Assembly: GCA_023444055.1 (NCBI GenBank)
Contig: JAEZRV010000074.1
Coordinates: forward strand, 62,001-126,000
Origin: Bacillota bacterium
GTDB lineage: Bacteria > Bacillota > Clostridia > Acetivibrionales > DSM-1351
Length of the DNA: 64,000 nt
Direction of reading: 5' to 3'
In this document: piece by piece, positions 1 to 8,195 of the stretch
Layout of the letters: every line of letters begins with the position of its first letter
Numbering within the stretch: the first letter of the stretch is position 1
Notes under the pieces: model-generated
What the model was told of the DNA's origin: nothing
The model's database searches: none
The model's input: the letters and a program-made list of their open reading frames with translations, nothing else
Translations under genes and position numbers: made by a program

Positions 1-1440
1 CATGCTGAAAACTGTGGTATGTCATATAGATTTGCAGCAACAAAAATTATTGAGGGTGATAACGACATTATTTCAAAGCTGGAGCTCAATCAAAATGAGT
101 TGGAAATGATAGAGCACAGTGTAGTTGAAATGGAAACAAACCATGATATGGACAGAAATGCTGCTCTTGCAGATATGAGGTATACTTTTATAGAAAAAAT
201 ATGTGCAAAGTCGGTTGTAAAGTGCAAAGAAAGTAAGGAACACCTAAGAAGTGTAAAAATAGATAATATCCTAACCAATAAATTTTTAGCGATACCAATA
301 TTTCTGGGGATTATGTTTTCTATTTTTTGGTTGACATTTAACGTAATAGGAGCTTATCTAAGTGATTTAATGGCATCAGGAATTACTGCTCTGACAGATT
401 TAGCTGATACTGGGCTGACGATGTATGGGATAAACCCTGTTGTCCATGGGTTACTAATAGATGGTGTGTTTGGCGGTGTTGGAAGCGTTTTAAGCTTTTT
501 GCCAATCATAGTAACACTATTTTTCTTTCTTTCTATACTTGAGGATACAGGGTATATGGGACGAGTGGCTTATGTTATGGATAAATTAATGCGAAAGATT
601 GGTTTGTCAGGTCGAAGCGTTGTTCCAATGCTCATTGGATTTGGTTGCACTGTTCCAGCTGTAATGGCTACTCGTACATTGTCGTCGGAAAGAGACCGTA
701 AAATGACAATACTACTAACACCATTTATGAGCTGTTCTGCGAAAATTCCAATATATGCTGTATTTACTGCTGCATTATTTTCAAAATATCAGGCAATTGT
801 AATGATAGGGCTTTATATTACAGGAATACTTGTTGGTATTGGGGTAGCTCTTATTTCTAATAGGACTATTATGCATGGGAATCCTGTTCCATTTGTTATG
901 GAGCTTCCTAATTATAGATTTCCTTCACTTAAGAGTGTTGTAATTCTTATGTGGGAAAAGGCTAGGGACTTTTTAGTAAAGGCATTTACTGTTATATTCT
1001 TAGCATCGGTAATTATATGGTTTTTGCAAACATTTGACAGTAGGCTCAATTTAGTCACAAATAGTGCTGACAGCTTGCTGGCTATGGTAGGTAGATTTAT
1101 TGCACCTGTTTTTACGCCTCTAGGCTTTGACGACTGGAGAGTATCAACTGCATTGATTACTGGATTTACTGCAAAAGAAGCTGTCGTTAGTACGATGAGT
1201 GTTTTAACAGGTACTACAGCTGTTGAACTAGGAGCAACTTTGAGTTCACTTTTTACACCATTGACAGCATTGAGCTTTCTGGCATTTACTCTGCTTTATA
1301 CACCTTGCGTTGCTGCGGTTGCTGCAATCAAAAGAGAACTTAATTCAGTAACCCAGACCATTGCTATTGTTATAGCTCAATGCGGCATTGCATGGATTGT
1401 AGCATTTATAGTTTATAAACTTTGTGGTCTCATATTGTAA
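1..1440 (+). CDS. feoB: Ferrous iron transporter FeoB, C-terminal part (5' end outside window)
   Basis: This is the membrane part of the GTP-driven Fe(II) importer FeoB. The frame is open to base 1 (codons before the Met at 19 read HAENCG), so the gene starts upstream and the N-terminal G domain is missing from the window. A short cytoplasmic stretch is followed by about eight hydrophobic segments. Two conserved Gate blocks are visible: one has GFGCTVPAVMATRT and later SCSAKIPIY, the other has LLYTPCVAA with a conserved Cys. These Cys-containing pore motifs are diagnostic of FeoB. A small Cys-rich partner gene follows after 12 bases, so the two are probably co-transcribed. The family assignment is secure; only the true start cannot be seen. 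Confidence 0.96.
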   Translation, partial: HAENCGMSYRFAATKIIEGDNDIISKLELNQNELEMIEHSVVEMETNHDMDRNAALADMRYTFIEKICAKSVVKCKESKEHLRSVKIDNILTNKFLAIPIFLGIMFSIFWLTFNVIGAYLSDLMASGITALTDLADTGLTMYGINPVVHGLLIDGVFGGVGSVLSFLPIIVTLFFFLSILEDTGYMGRVAYVMDKLMRKIGLSGRSVVPMLIGFGCTVPAVMATRTLSSERDRKMTILLTPFMSCSAKIPIYAVFTAALFSKYQAIVMIGLYITGILVGIGVALISNRTIMHGNPVPFVMELPNYRFPSLKSVVILMWEKARDFLVKAFTVIFLASVIIWFLQTFDSRLNLVTNSADSLLAMVGRFIAPVFTPLGFDDWRVSTALITGFTAKEAVVSTMSVLTGTTAVELGATLSSLFTPLTALSFLAFTLLYTPCVAAVAAIKRELNSVTQTIAIVIAQCGIAWIVAFIVYKLCGLIL

Positions 1441-1452
1441 GGGGGCTTGTGC

Positions 1453-1632
1453 ATGAGTGTTTTGGATTATATTATCGTTTCAGTAGTTTTAATATGGTTC
1501 GGAGTAGCTGTATGGTTTTTAGTGAGGGCAAAAAAGAAGGGCAAGAGCATTTGTTGTGGTAGCTGCAGTTCTTGCTCTGCAGGATGTAATAAATGTAAAA
1601 CAGATATACCTAAAAGAGACAATAAAAATTAA
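1453..1632 (+). CDS. FeoB-associated Cys-rich membrane protein
   Basis: This protein of about 59 residues has one N-terminal transmembrane helix (roughly residues 4-24), a basic KKKGK stretch, and a Cys cluster (CCGSCSSCSAGCNKC) at the C-terminal side. This matches the small FeoB-associated family found directly after feoB in Firmicutes, thought to assist iron uptake or handling at the membrane. I place the start at ATG 1453, behind the purine-rich aaggggg at 1439-1445, rather than at the in-frame TTG at 1447. The gene sits 12 bases after feoB in the same direction. The molecular role is not established for the family. Confidence 0.85.
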   Translation: MSVLDYIIVSVVLIWFGVAVWFLVRAKKKGKSICCGSCSSCSAGCNKCKTDIPKRDNKN

Positions 1633-1869
1633 TTAATAAAGGTTGAATATTTAATGAAAGTTAATTAATTTAATAAAGGTTAAATACTAATGTATATTTT
1701 TAACAAAAAATACTTTAAAATATAATAAGATAGATTTAATAACTTAGAATAATATTTTAGGGGTCTATCATAAAATAGCGCATACACCAGATAAGTGGCA
1801 AAGAATATGTACAATACTAATATTCATGGCAAAGATTCATATACACATTGGTGGATAAGTGAATAAAGG

Positions 1870-2715
1870 ATGGTGAAATTGTTGATAAAATTTTATATTC
1901 TCACTGAAAACTGTGCAAAAAAGAGAGGAATACTTAGTGAGCATGGTCTTTCAATGCTAATAGAAGTAGATGGGTATAAAGTCTTGTTTGACACAGGGCC
2001 GACTGATGTTTTTTTGAAAAATGCTAAAGCAAATGGTGTTGATATTGCAACAGTTGATACCCTTGTTTTAAGCCATGGTCATTATGATCACACAGGCGGG
2101 GTTCATGAATTTTGTCGATTGAATGAAAAAGCGAAAGTATACATACATCCTGATGCTTTTTATGAAAGATACAATAGCGTTGATGGTAAGCCTGTGAGAG
2201 AAAATATAGGTATTCCATGGAAAGCAACTGATGGTTTTGCAGAATCAAGACTAGTTTTTTCAAAACTACCAGTACAGATAAAAGACAATATTTTAATTTC
2301 TGGTGAGATTCTTAGACTAAATGGTTTTCAAGATACTACACCAAATTTCGTCTTTAAAAGCGAAAACTCTTTTAAAAGAGATTATGTAATTGATGAGCAG
2401 TTTATAGCTGTTGAGGGATCAATGGGGATATATGTGTTTGTTGGGTGTAGTCATCCAGGTATTATAAACTGCATTGGATATGCGGAAAGGCTATTTCCTA
2501 ATAAGAAAATTACTGCTGTTATAGGTGGTATGCATCTTGATAAAATAAGCAGTAGCAAGCTCTCAGAAATAATAATGACATTTAAAGATAAAGAAATTGA
2601 TAAAATTATTCCTTTGCATTGTACAGGGTCTATGGCATCATGCGAAATAAAGCGGCAAATGGGGGATAGATGTATTCTCTCTTCCTGCGGTGATGAAATT
2701 GTGCTTGAGGGATAG
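1870..2715 (+). CDS. Metallo-beta-lactamase fold hydrolase, dihydropterin synthase-like (MJ0301 type)
   Basis: A 281-residue single-domain metallo-beta-lactamase superfamily protein. The metal-binding motif LSHGHYDHTGG lies near residues 73-83. Further ligand blocks are GCSHPG (about 193-198) and a late His near LHCTG. The sequence resembles the group annotated as 7,8-dihydropterin-6-methyl-4-(beta-D-ribofuranosyl)aminobenzene-phosphate synthase, named from an archaeal enzyme. In Clostridia the substrate is not known, so the name should be read as a family label. There is no signal peptide. ATG 1870 overlaps the ribosome-binding purines (aaagga at 1865-1870), so TTG 1879 or 1882 may be the real start. 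The gene appears monocistronic, and its last bases are partly duplicated just downstream. Confidence 0.85.
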   Translation: MVKLLIKFYILTENCAKKRGILSEHGLSMLIEVDGYKVLFDTGPTDVFLKNAKANGVDIATVDTLVLSHGHYDHTGGVHEFCRLNEKAKVYIHPDAFYERYNSVDGKPVRENIGIPWKATDGFAESRLVFSKLPVQIKDNILISGEILRLNGFQDTTPNFVFKSENSFKRDYVIDEQFIAVEGSMGIYVFVGCSHPGIINCIGYAERLFPNKKITAVIGGMHLDKISSSKLSEIIMTFKDKEIDKIIPLHCTGSMASCEIKRQMGDRCILSSCGDEIVLEG

Positions 2716-2750
2716 AGATTAAATTTTAGGTGATGAATTTGTGCTTGAGG
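2689..2750 (+). repeat. Short tandem duplication at the gene end (two 22-bp units, period 40)
   Basis: The sequence at 2689-2710, covering the last codons of the upstream hydrolase gene, recurs at 2729-2750 with one mismatch. The second copy lies past the stop codon. This looks like a local slippage or duplication scar. Confidence 0.7.
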
Positions 2751-2939
2751 AATTAAAATTATAATAATAAATAAATACGCTGTAAGGGTGAATCACATAA
2801 AAAACAAGAGAGGCAGAGGTTTATATTTTTCTGTTGACCAAGCCTTAATTAATTTTAAATTTCTGTTTTAATGCTTATGAGGAATTTACTTTTCCATCCA
2901 AGGCATTTTGACTCATGCTATCAGAATTAATCGATATGC

Positions 2940-2968
2940 TTGACAATTCTATACAGTACGACTATAAT
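2940..2968 (+). promoter_or_regulatory. Sigma-A promoter of the thi operon
   Basis: A consensus -35 box TTGACA at 2940-2945 and a consensus -10 box TATAAT at 2963-2968 are separated by exactly 17 bases. They sit just upstream of the TPP riboswitch, so this promoter very likely drives thiD-thiM-thiE. Confidence 0.85.
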
Positions 2969-2988
2969 TCTAATCAATTGAATATGCT

Positions 2989-3071
2989 TTTTGCAGGGGA
3001 ACTAATTAAGTTGAGAAGACGCTGTCTGACCCTTTGAACCTGTCAGTTAATACTGTCGTAGGGAGCATTAA
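2989..3071 (+). promoter_or_regulatory. TPP riboswitch (THI element)
   Basis: The core elements of the thiamine pyrophosphate aptamer appear in order: a 5' GGGG strand near 2996, TTGAGA near 3011, the signature ACCCTTTGAACCTG near 3029-3042, and the closing GTAGGGAG near 3058-3065. It precedes thiD-thiM-thiE and is followed by an intrinsic terminator, so thiamine pyrophosphate is expected to end transcription early. Confidence 0.93.
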
Positions 3072-3084
3072 TCACAAAATATGT

Positions 3085-3117
3085 GGTGCCTGTTTTTTAT
3101 GATAGGCATCTTTTTTA
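3085..3117 (+). terminator. Riboswitch-controlled intrinsic terminator
   Basis: A 7-bp stem (GGTGCCT at 3085-3091 with AGGCATC at 3104-3110, one G-U pair) is followed by six T. Its position directly after the TPP aptamer makes it the expected off-switch. Confidence 0.8.
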
Positions 3118-3196
3118 TTATAAGGGAATTGAGAGAATAACCTCATTTATATAAGAGAATATATAAAAATTTAAGTATATAGCAAGGAGAAAAAGT

Positions 3197-3994
3197 ATGA
3201 AAACTGTTTTAACTATAGCAGGCAGTGATTGTAGCGGAGGTGCAGGTATTCAAGCAGATATAAAAACAATCACAGCACATAAGCTTTATGCAATGAGTGC
3301 CATCACTGCGCTTACTGCTCAGAATACAACAGGTGTATATGGTATCATGGATGTGTCACCTGATTTTCTAGAAAAACAAATGGACTGTGTGTTTAGTGAT
3401 ATTTATCCTGATGCTGTCAAGATTGGAATGGTGTCAAGCAATGTGCTTATTAAAACCATAGCTTCCAAATTAATTAATGAAAATGCAAAGAATATTGTTT
3501 TAGACCCAGTGATGATATCAACAAGCGGTTGTAAGCTGTTAGCTGATGATGCGGCTAATGCTTTGATTGAAAAACTTATTCCTATTGCAACAATTATTAC
3601 GCCAAACATTCCAGAAGCAGAAGCACTAAGCGGAAGGAAGATAAACAATGTAGATGATATGATATGTGCTGCAGAAAAAATAGCTCAGAATTACAGTGGA
3701 GCTATTTTGATTAAGGGAGGGCATCAATTAAATGATGCAAATGATTTGCTATATCACGATTGCAAAGCTGAATGGTTTTATGGAGAACGAATTAACAATC
3801 CCAATACTCATGGAACTGGATGTACTCTCTCCTCGGCAATAGCAAGCAATTTGGCTATCGGTAATAGCTTGTCACAAAGCATAAGCAATGCCAAAAAATA
3901 TATTTCGGGAGCGCTAAAAGCAAACTTAAATCTAGGCAAGGGTAGTGGTCCACTAAATCATGCTTTCGGAATTAATATAGTCAATTACAGTTGA
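3197..3994 (+). CDS. thiD: Hydroxymethylpyrimidine / phosphomethylpyrimidine kinase
   Basis: ThiD phosphorylates hydroxymethylpyrimidine twice to give HMP-PP, the pyrimidine half of thiamine. The protein is 265 residues, the usual length of this ribokinase-like family. It opens with TIAGSDCSGGAGIQADIKT, the substrate-binding start of ThiD, and carries the anion-hole motif THGTGCTLSSAIA near residues 205-217. An aaggaga ribosome-binding site lies 7 bases before ATG 3197. It is the first gene behind the TPP riboswitch and is followed by thiM and thiE, which fits a pyrimidine and thiazole salvage unit; no thiC is seen here. Confidence 0.95.
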   Translation: MKTVLTIAGSDCSGGAGIQADIKTITAHKLYAMSAITALTAQNTTGVYGIMDVSPDFLEKQMDCVFSDIYPDAVKIGMVSSNVLIKTIASKLINENAKNIVLDPVMISTSGCKLLADDAANALIEKLIPIATIITPNIPEAEALSGRKINNVDDMICAAEKIAQNYSGAILIKGGHQLNDANDLLYHDCKAEWFYGERINNPNTHGTGCTLSSAIASNLAIGNSLSQSISNAKKYISGALKANLNLGKGSGPLNHAFGINIVNYS

Positions 3995-4143
3995 AGCCTG
4001 CCTTTCCAAAGTAGCTTATTGTCTAAAAATATGTGTGTTTAAGACTCTGCATTGAAGGTTTCAATAATTAGAATAGAGTGAAAGACTATGATTTTTCAGA
4101 AAGTAGGAATGCATAGAGAAAGAACATTATGGGGGAACGAATT

Positions 4144-4968
4144 ATGTTTACACAAATTTTAAAAAACATTAACGATAAAAGTCCACTGGTACATTGTATT
4201 ACCAATTACGTAACGGTAAATGATGTGGCAAATGCATTGTTAGCTTGCGGAGCTTCACCGATTATGGCTGATGATGAGAAGGAAGTTGAAGAAATTACTT
4301 CTATCTGCACAGCTTTAAATATTAACATTGGAACACTAAATTCTAGAACAATTGACTCTATGCTAAAAGCCGGTAAGAAAGCAAATGAACTGTCTCATAC
4401 AGTTGTGTTAGATCCGGTTGGAGCAGGAGCATCAAGCTTTCGTACTAAAACAACATTTGAGCTGATTGAGAAAGTAAGATTCAGTGTGATACGTGGAAAT
4501 ATATCAGAAATCAAGACGGTTGACAGAGGCAGTGGCACAACCCATGGAGTAGATGCAGATGTCAGCGATACTGTTACAGACGAAAATTTAAACGAAGTTA
4601 TTTCTTTCGCAAAGAGATTAAGCCAAAGGACAGGAGCTGTTATTGCTATAACAGGGGCTATTGACATTGTTGCAAACAGTGAAAAGGCTTATATTATAAG
4701 AAATGGGCATCCTACAATGTCAAAAGTTACGGGAACAGGTTGCATGCTATCCGCTATGATTGCTGCTTTTGTTGGTGCTAATCAGGATGAAGCCGCACTT
4801 GCCACCGCTGCAGCAGTTTGTACAATGGGATTAGCAGGAGAATTGGCTTACAAGCGTGTTGTGGAAGAGGATAAGGGCTCATCAACTTTGCGTTCCTATA
4901 TTATTGATGAAATCAGCAAAATGAGTGCTGAAAAGCTAAATGGAGGTGCAAAAATTGAAATTAAGTAA
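4144..4968 (+). CDS. thiM: Hydroxyethylthiazole kinase
   Basis: ThiM phosphorylates 4-methyl-5-hydroxyethylthiazole, salvaging the thiazole half of thiamine. Family features are the N-terminal SPLVHCITNYVTVNDVANALLA block, the central VVLDPVGAGAS motif, and the C-terminal KVTGTGCMLSA catalytic loop. I prefer ATG 4144 over the in-frame ATG 4129: a ggggga ribosome-binding site (4131-4136) sits 7 bases before 4144, and the family begins near this Met. The 3' end overlaps thiE by 14 bases, which suggests translational coupling. It belongs to the TPP riboswitch operon. Confidence 0.95.
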   Translation: MFTQILKNINDKSPLVHCITNYVTVNDVANALLACGASPIMADDEKEVEEITSICTALNINIGTLNSRTIDSMLKAGKKANELSHTVVLDPVGAGASSFRTKTTFELIEKVRFSVIRGNISEIKTVDRGSGTTHGVDADVSDTVTDENLNEVISFAKRLSQRTGAVIAITGAIDIVANSEKAYIIRNGHPTMSKVTGTGCMLSAMIAAFVGANQDEAALATAAAVCTMGLAGELAYKRVVEEDKGSSTLRSYIIDEISKMSAEKLNGGAKIEIK

Positions 4969-5590
4969 AGAATCCATGAGATTATATGCTGTTACCGATA
5001 GAATGTGGCTAGGCGGCAATTCATTGGTAGAGCAGGTTGAAGAGTGTATTAGAGGAGGCGCAACCTTTATACAGCTTCGGGAAAAAGATATTACTTTTGA
5101 TGAATACGTAGCTTTGGCTAAAGAAATAAAAAATGTAACAGATAAGTACGAAATCCCCTTCGTCATTAATGATGATGTAGATGTTGCGATTGCATGTGGA
5201 GCCGACGGGGTTCACGTTGGACAGCAGGATATGCAGGCAGCTGATGTAAGAAATAAAATAGGAGACAAGATTCTCGGAATATCGGCTCAGACTGTTGAGC
5301 AAGCCGAACTTGCTGAAAAAATCGGTGCAGATTATATTGGTGTTGGAGCAGTATTTTCTACTTCTACAAAATTAGATGCAGATGCTGTCTCATATGAAAC
5401 ATTAAAAGCAATATGTGATGCTGTTTCAATTCCTGTTGTTGCAATTGGGGGTATTACAAAGGATAATATTGTTCAACTAAAAGGAAGTGGAGCTAATGGC
5501 GTTGCTGTTGTTTCAGCGATTTTTGCACAGGACAATATTTATGAGGCAAGCAAGGAATTGAGGGGGATTTCGGATGGGTGTTTGGGGTGA
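4955..5590 (+). CDS. thiE: Thiamine-phosphate synthase
   Basis: ThiE joins HMP-PP and thiazole phosphate to make thiamine phosphate. The TIM-barrel signatures are visible: YAVTDR near the N-terminus, IQLREKD, FVINDDVDVA, DGVHVGQQD, IGVGAVFSTSTK and PVVAIGGI. I choose TTG 4955 as the start because the ggaggt box at 4942-4947 is spaced 7 bases from it, whereas the in-frame ATG 4940 overlaps that box. Translation would begin inside the end of thiM. A strong terminator about 105 bases downstream closes the operon. Confidence 0.94.
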   Translation: MKLSKESMRLYAVTDRMWLGGNSLVEQVEECIRGGATFIQLREKDITFDEYVALAKEIKNVTDKYEIPFVINDDVDVAIACGADGVHVGQQDMQAADVRNKIGDKILGISAQTVEQAELAEKIGADYIGVGAVFSTSTKLDADAVSYETLKAICDAVSIPVVAIGGITKDNIVQLKGSGANGVAVVSAIFAQDNIYEASKELRGISDGCLG

Positions 5591-5694
5591 TGCGGTGTTA
5601 GGGAATAAATATTAATAAGTGTTGTTGAGACGGTTACCAAAGTTCATAATAGTTCATAAGAAGAACATTTGAGAATCTCATTGATTCGTTATTA

Positions 5695-5733
5695 ATCCCA
5701 AAAGTACTTGGTTGAGTATTTTTGGGATTTTTG
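5695..5733 (+). terminator. Terminator after thiE
   Basis: An inverted repeat with arms ATCCCAAAAGTACTT and AGTATTTTTGGGAT encloses a short loop and runs into T residues. It ends the thi operon and isolates it from the ABC-3C genes. Confidence 0.85.
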
Positions 5734-5832
5734 TAGCTAAATAGAAAATAATAATGTAAAAATACTTAAAATATAGTAAAATATAATATAGATGTAATAT
5801 ATAACAAGAAGGAACTAGAGAGGAATCGCTTA

Positions 5833-6501
5833 ATGGAAGATAAAAGCCTATATTGGGATGCATCAGCTAGCTGGAATGGGTATACCTATCAAGGAAAAGT
5901 CGCATTACTTGCTGTATTGGAAAAAATATGTAAACTAAAAGATACACAAAATATAGATTTAAAATGTGAATTAGCTAAATATAGTTTGGAATTAGAATGG
6001 ATAGAAGATTTTGCATTAGTCTGTGATAACGAATACCTCACAATACATCAAGTTAAAAATAAAGATAAAACTAATATAAAAGATTATAGTGAGGCATTAG
6101 CAAATCTAGCAGAAAAGTTGGATAAGAACCCGAACATACAAAGTGCTTATTTACACTCAAAAAATAAAATTGGTGTAAAAGATTGGGGAAAAGAAATAAA
6201 ATGTAATTTACAAGCCTATATACCTGATGAGATAAAAGTATTAAATGAAATCTTAACTGATAGTAGCAGACTTGATAATACAGTGGATTCACTAAAGAAA
6301 TTATATAAAGAAGAAAAACAAAAATTTGATATGCGTACTAATGATATAAATAAGCAAATAATTGATGAAATAATGAAAAGAAAGCAAATAACAGAAATAA
6401 AAGACATTACAGAGAATTTAGTTAAGGACAGCATTAGTAATCTTGTCACTAATAAAAAAAATGTGTTGGAATATTTATCTGATAATAATGTAATTAATTA
6501 A
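5833..6501 (+). CDS. ABC-3C system C-terminal component, N-terminal nuclease-like part (cut by TAA)
   Basis: This 222-residue product looks like the front half of an ABC-three-component effector. It begins with the pattern WNGYTYQGKVALLAVL, typical of the DUF4297/Cap4-like nuclease group. It then shows acidic residues in LELEWIEDFAL (about 52-62) and an HQVKNKDK block (about 72-79), fitting the E...ED...QxK active site of PD-(D/E)XK enzymes. The reading frame continues without another stop past TAA 6499-6501 into the next open frame. The two products are therefore very likely one protein of about 530 residues interrupted by a nonsense codon. A gagagg ribosome-binding site lies 10 bases before ATG 5833. 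Base composition is markedly AT-rich. The nuclease role is inference. Confidence 0.72.
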   Translation: MEDKSLYWDASASWNGYTYQGKVALLAVLEKICKLKDTQNIDLKCELAKYSLELEWIEDFALVCDNEYLTIHQVKNKDKTNIKDYSEALANLAEKLDKNPNIQSAYLHSKNKIGVKDWGKEIKCNLQAYIPDEIKVLNEILTDSSRLDNTVDSLKKLYKEEKQKFDMRTNDINKQIIDEIMKRKQITEIKDITENLVKDSISNLVTNKKNVLEYLSDNNVIN

Positions 6502-6561
6502 ATAAAATTATATACATATTTAAATCATAACCAATATGGTGACAGTGATAATATAGTCAAA

Positions 6562-7428
6562 ATGATTGAACAGGCTATAAGAAACTATTGGGGTGAAGAA
6601 ATATATGAATTAAGAAAAGAAAGGATTACAGAATACTATTATAAAATGAGGTTGTTGGTAAGTGAACACATTAAAGATAGGCATGAGGGAAAAACAGCCA
6701 AAAAAAGAATAGAATTTTCCGAATTTATTGCCATATTAGACAGTAGTACTTTAATTCCAGAGACAAAAGAACAAAGATTAATTGATATAAAAGATTTATT
6801 ACAAAGTGAAAGAGAGTTATTTTGTATTAATCGTTGCAAAGTAAAGTCTGATAATAATTGTAATGAATGTCAGTTAGGAGATATAGTTGGTAATATATTA
6901 AACTTATCGTTATCTGATTTTGAAAAGGTGCTTAGAATAATGGCACTACATAAAAGCGGTGATTTGAAGAAAGGAAGTACACAATTAATTGATAGTCCTT
7001 CATTGAATGGAACATTATTTGGAGGAGTTAGTGAGATAAAAGAACAATGTGAATTTACAGATTCAAAAATATTATATGAGAAACAGAATAAATATATGCT
7101 AATTACATCAATTTTTACAGATGATTATATGAATAATGAAATAATTAATAATTTGGTTAATCCTGAAGCAAAAGAAATATGTATGAGAATTTTAGATAAT
7201 AAAAAGTCAGATACATGTTTGATGGAAATAGATAAATTGTTGACTGCGAATATGGATGTTGAAGATATTATCGAAGAGGCATGTAAAATTAATGAAATAG
7301 ATAATCAAGAAGATAAAATTAAAATAGAATCGAGTCAACCATTATTTATGAACATAACTAAGTGCAAAAAAGTTTCATTAATTTCTTTAACAAAGGCAAA
7401 GAAAGAATATGGGGGACGTGTAAAATGA
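6562..7428 (+). CDS. ABC-3C system component, C-terminal part (same frame as the preceding gene)
   Basis: This 288-residue frame is the downstream half of the interrupted gene. It is in the same frame as 5833-6501, and codons 6502-6561 between them are open and read as a plausible continuation (KLYTYLNHNQYGDSDNIVKM). ATG 6562 has no ribosome-binding site, which supports its being internal. Four Cys in CINRCKVKSDNNCNECQ (about residues 92-108) may bind zinc. The product is mostly helical and charged, matching the family-specific C-terminal region of ABC-3C effectors. Its stop overlaps the start of the next gene (ATGA at 7425-7428), so translation looks coupled. No enzymatic motif is recognised. 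Confidence 0.65.
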   Translation: MIEQAIRNYWGEEIYELRKERITEYYYKMRLLVSEHIKDRHEGKTAKKRIEFSEFIAILDSSTLIPETKEQRLIDIKDLLQSERELFCINRCKVKSDNNCNECQLGDIVGNILNLSLSDFEKVLRIMALHKSGDLKKGSTQLIDSPSLNGTLFGGVSEIKEQCEFTDSKILYEKQNKYMLITSIFTDDYMNNEIINNLVNPEAKEICMRILDNKKSDTCLMEIDKLLTANMDVEDIIEEACKINEIDNQEDKIKIESSQPLFMNITKCKKVSLISLTKAKKEYGGRVK

Positions 7429-8195
7429 TAGAAACCAAACTAAAAAAGGTAATTCAAAGTTTAATGGAAGAGTTACAATTTAATAAAAAAATTGAAATAC
7501 AAAATATAAAGAATATTCCATATAAAGTTTACATATTTGAACAGATGACAGGAATAAAAACACAGTATTTTATTGTTTCGTATTTGACAAGTAGTGAATT
7601 TTGCAAAAAAAGTAGTATTTTAGGTCAGCAGGCTGATATTTTTAATTATATAAAAAAAGAAGTGAAAATAGATAAGGCTTTTGATAAAAATGTATCATGG
7701 TTAGTTTGTGTTGAAAATGAGATAAATGAAATGCAGGATATTATAGATCAGAAAGTTTTAGAAGTTGAAGAGGATCCGTATTGCTTTAAAAAGCTTTTAT
7801 TAACGTTTACAGAGAAATCGGTTACTGGATTATTAGAAGAATTGAATCCAGAAAAAGCACTATTATTTTATCTGAATGAGGAAATTAATAGAAGCACAAG
7901 ATTTGAAAACTTTATGGCAGGTGCTGATAATATATATGAACTTATGGCTAAAATTATTATAAAGATACCGATAATTAACATCAAATTACCAGATAAAAAT
8001 GAAGTGGAAGAAGTGACTCTTATGGCACTCATAAATAGACAAATTAAAGATAATGACTTAAATAAAATGTTTAAGTTTTTAAATAATGATATGCCTCAAA
8101 AAGATTTAAAACATCTTGATAACATTGAAAATGCTAAGGAACTTGTAAAACAGTATTATGGTAAGGAGGTTTTTGAATGGGAAAGTTTAGATTAA
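7425..8195 (+). CDS. ABC-3C system middle component (MC1-like)
   Basis: A 256-residue soluble protein lying between the effector gene and the SMC-like ATPase gene, as expected for the middle component that bridges the two. It contains a phrase typical of the MC1 group: FDKNVSWLVCVE followed about 30 residues later by VEEDPYCFKKLLLTFTE. I start it at ATG 7425, behind ggggacg (7411-7417). The longer in-frame start at 7362 lies inside the upstream gene. The end overlaps the ATPase gene by 19 bases. The assignment rests on context plus this partial motif, so the subfamily number is uncertain. No membrane segment or signal peptide is seen. Confidence 0.65.
   Translation: MIETKLKKVIQSLMEELQFNKKIEIQNIKNIPYKVYIFEQMTGIKTQYFIVSYLTSSEFCKKSSILGQQADIFNYIKKEVKIDKAFDKNVSWLVCVENEINEMQDIIDQKVLEVEEDPYCFKKLLLTFTEKSVTGLLEELNPEKALLFYLNEEINRSTRFENFMAGADNIYELMAKIIIKIPIINIKLPDKNEVEEVTLMALINRQIKDNDLNKMFKFLNNDMPQKDLKHLDNIENAKELVKQYYGKEVFEWESLD

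Noticed and set aside
1629..1690. Direct repeat of taattaa..aataaaggtt after the FeoB-associated gene
   Set aside because: Short, AT-rich and imperfect; likely chance or slippage.
6499..6501. Programmed recoding of TAA as an amino acid
   Set aside because: TAA has no known routine recoding in Clostridia and no recoding structure is evident, so nonsense mutation or error is the simpler view.
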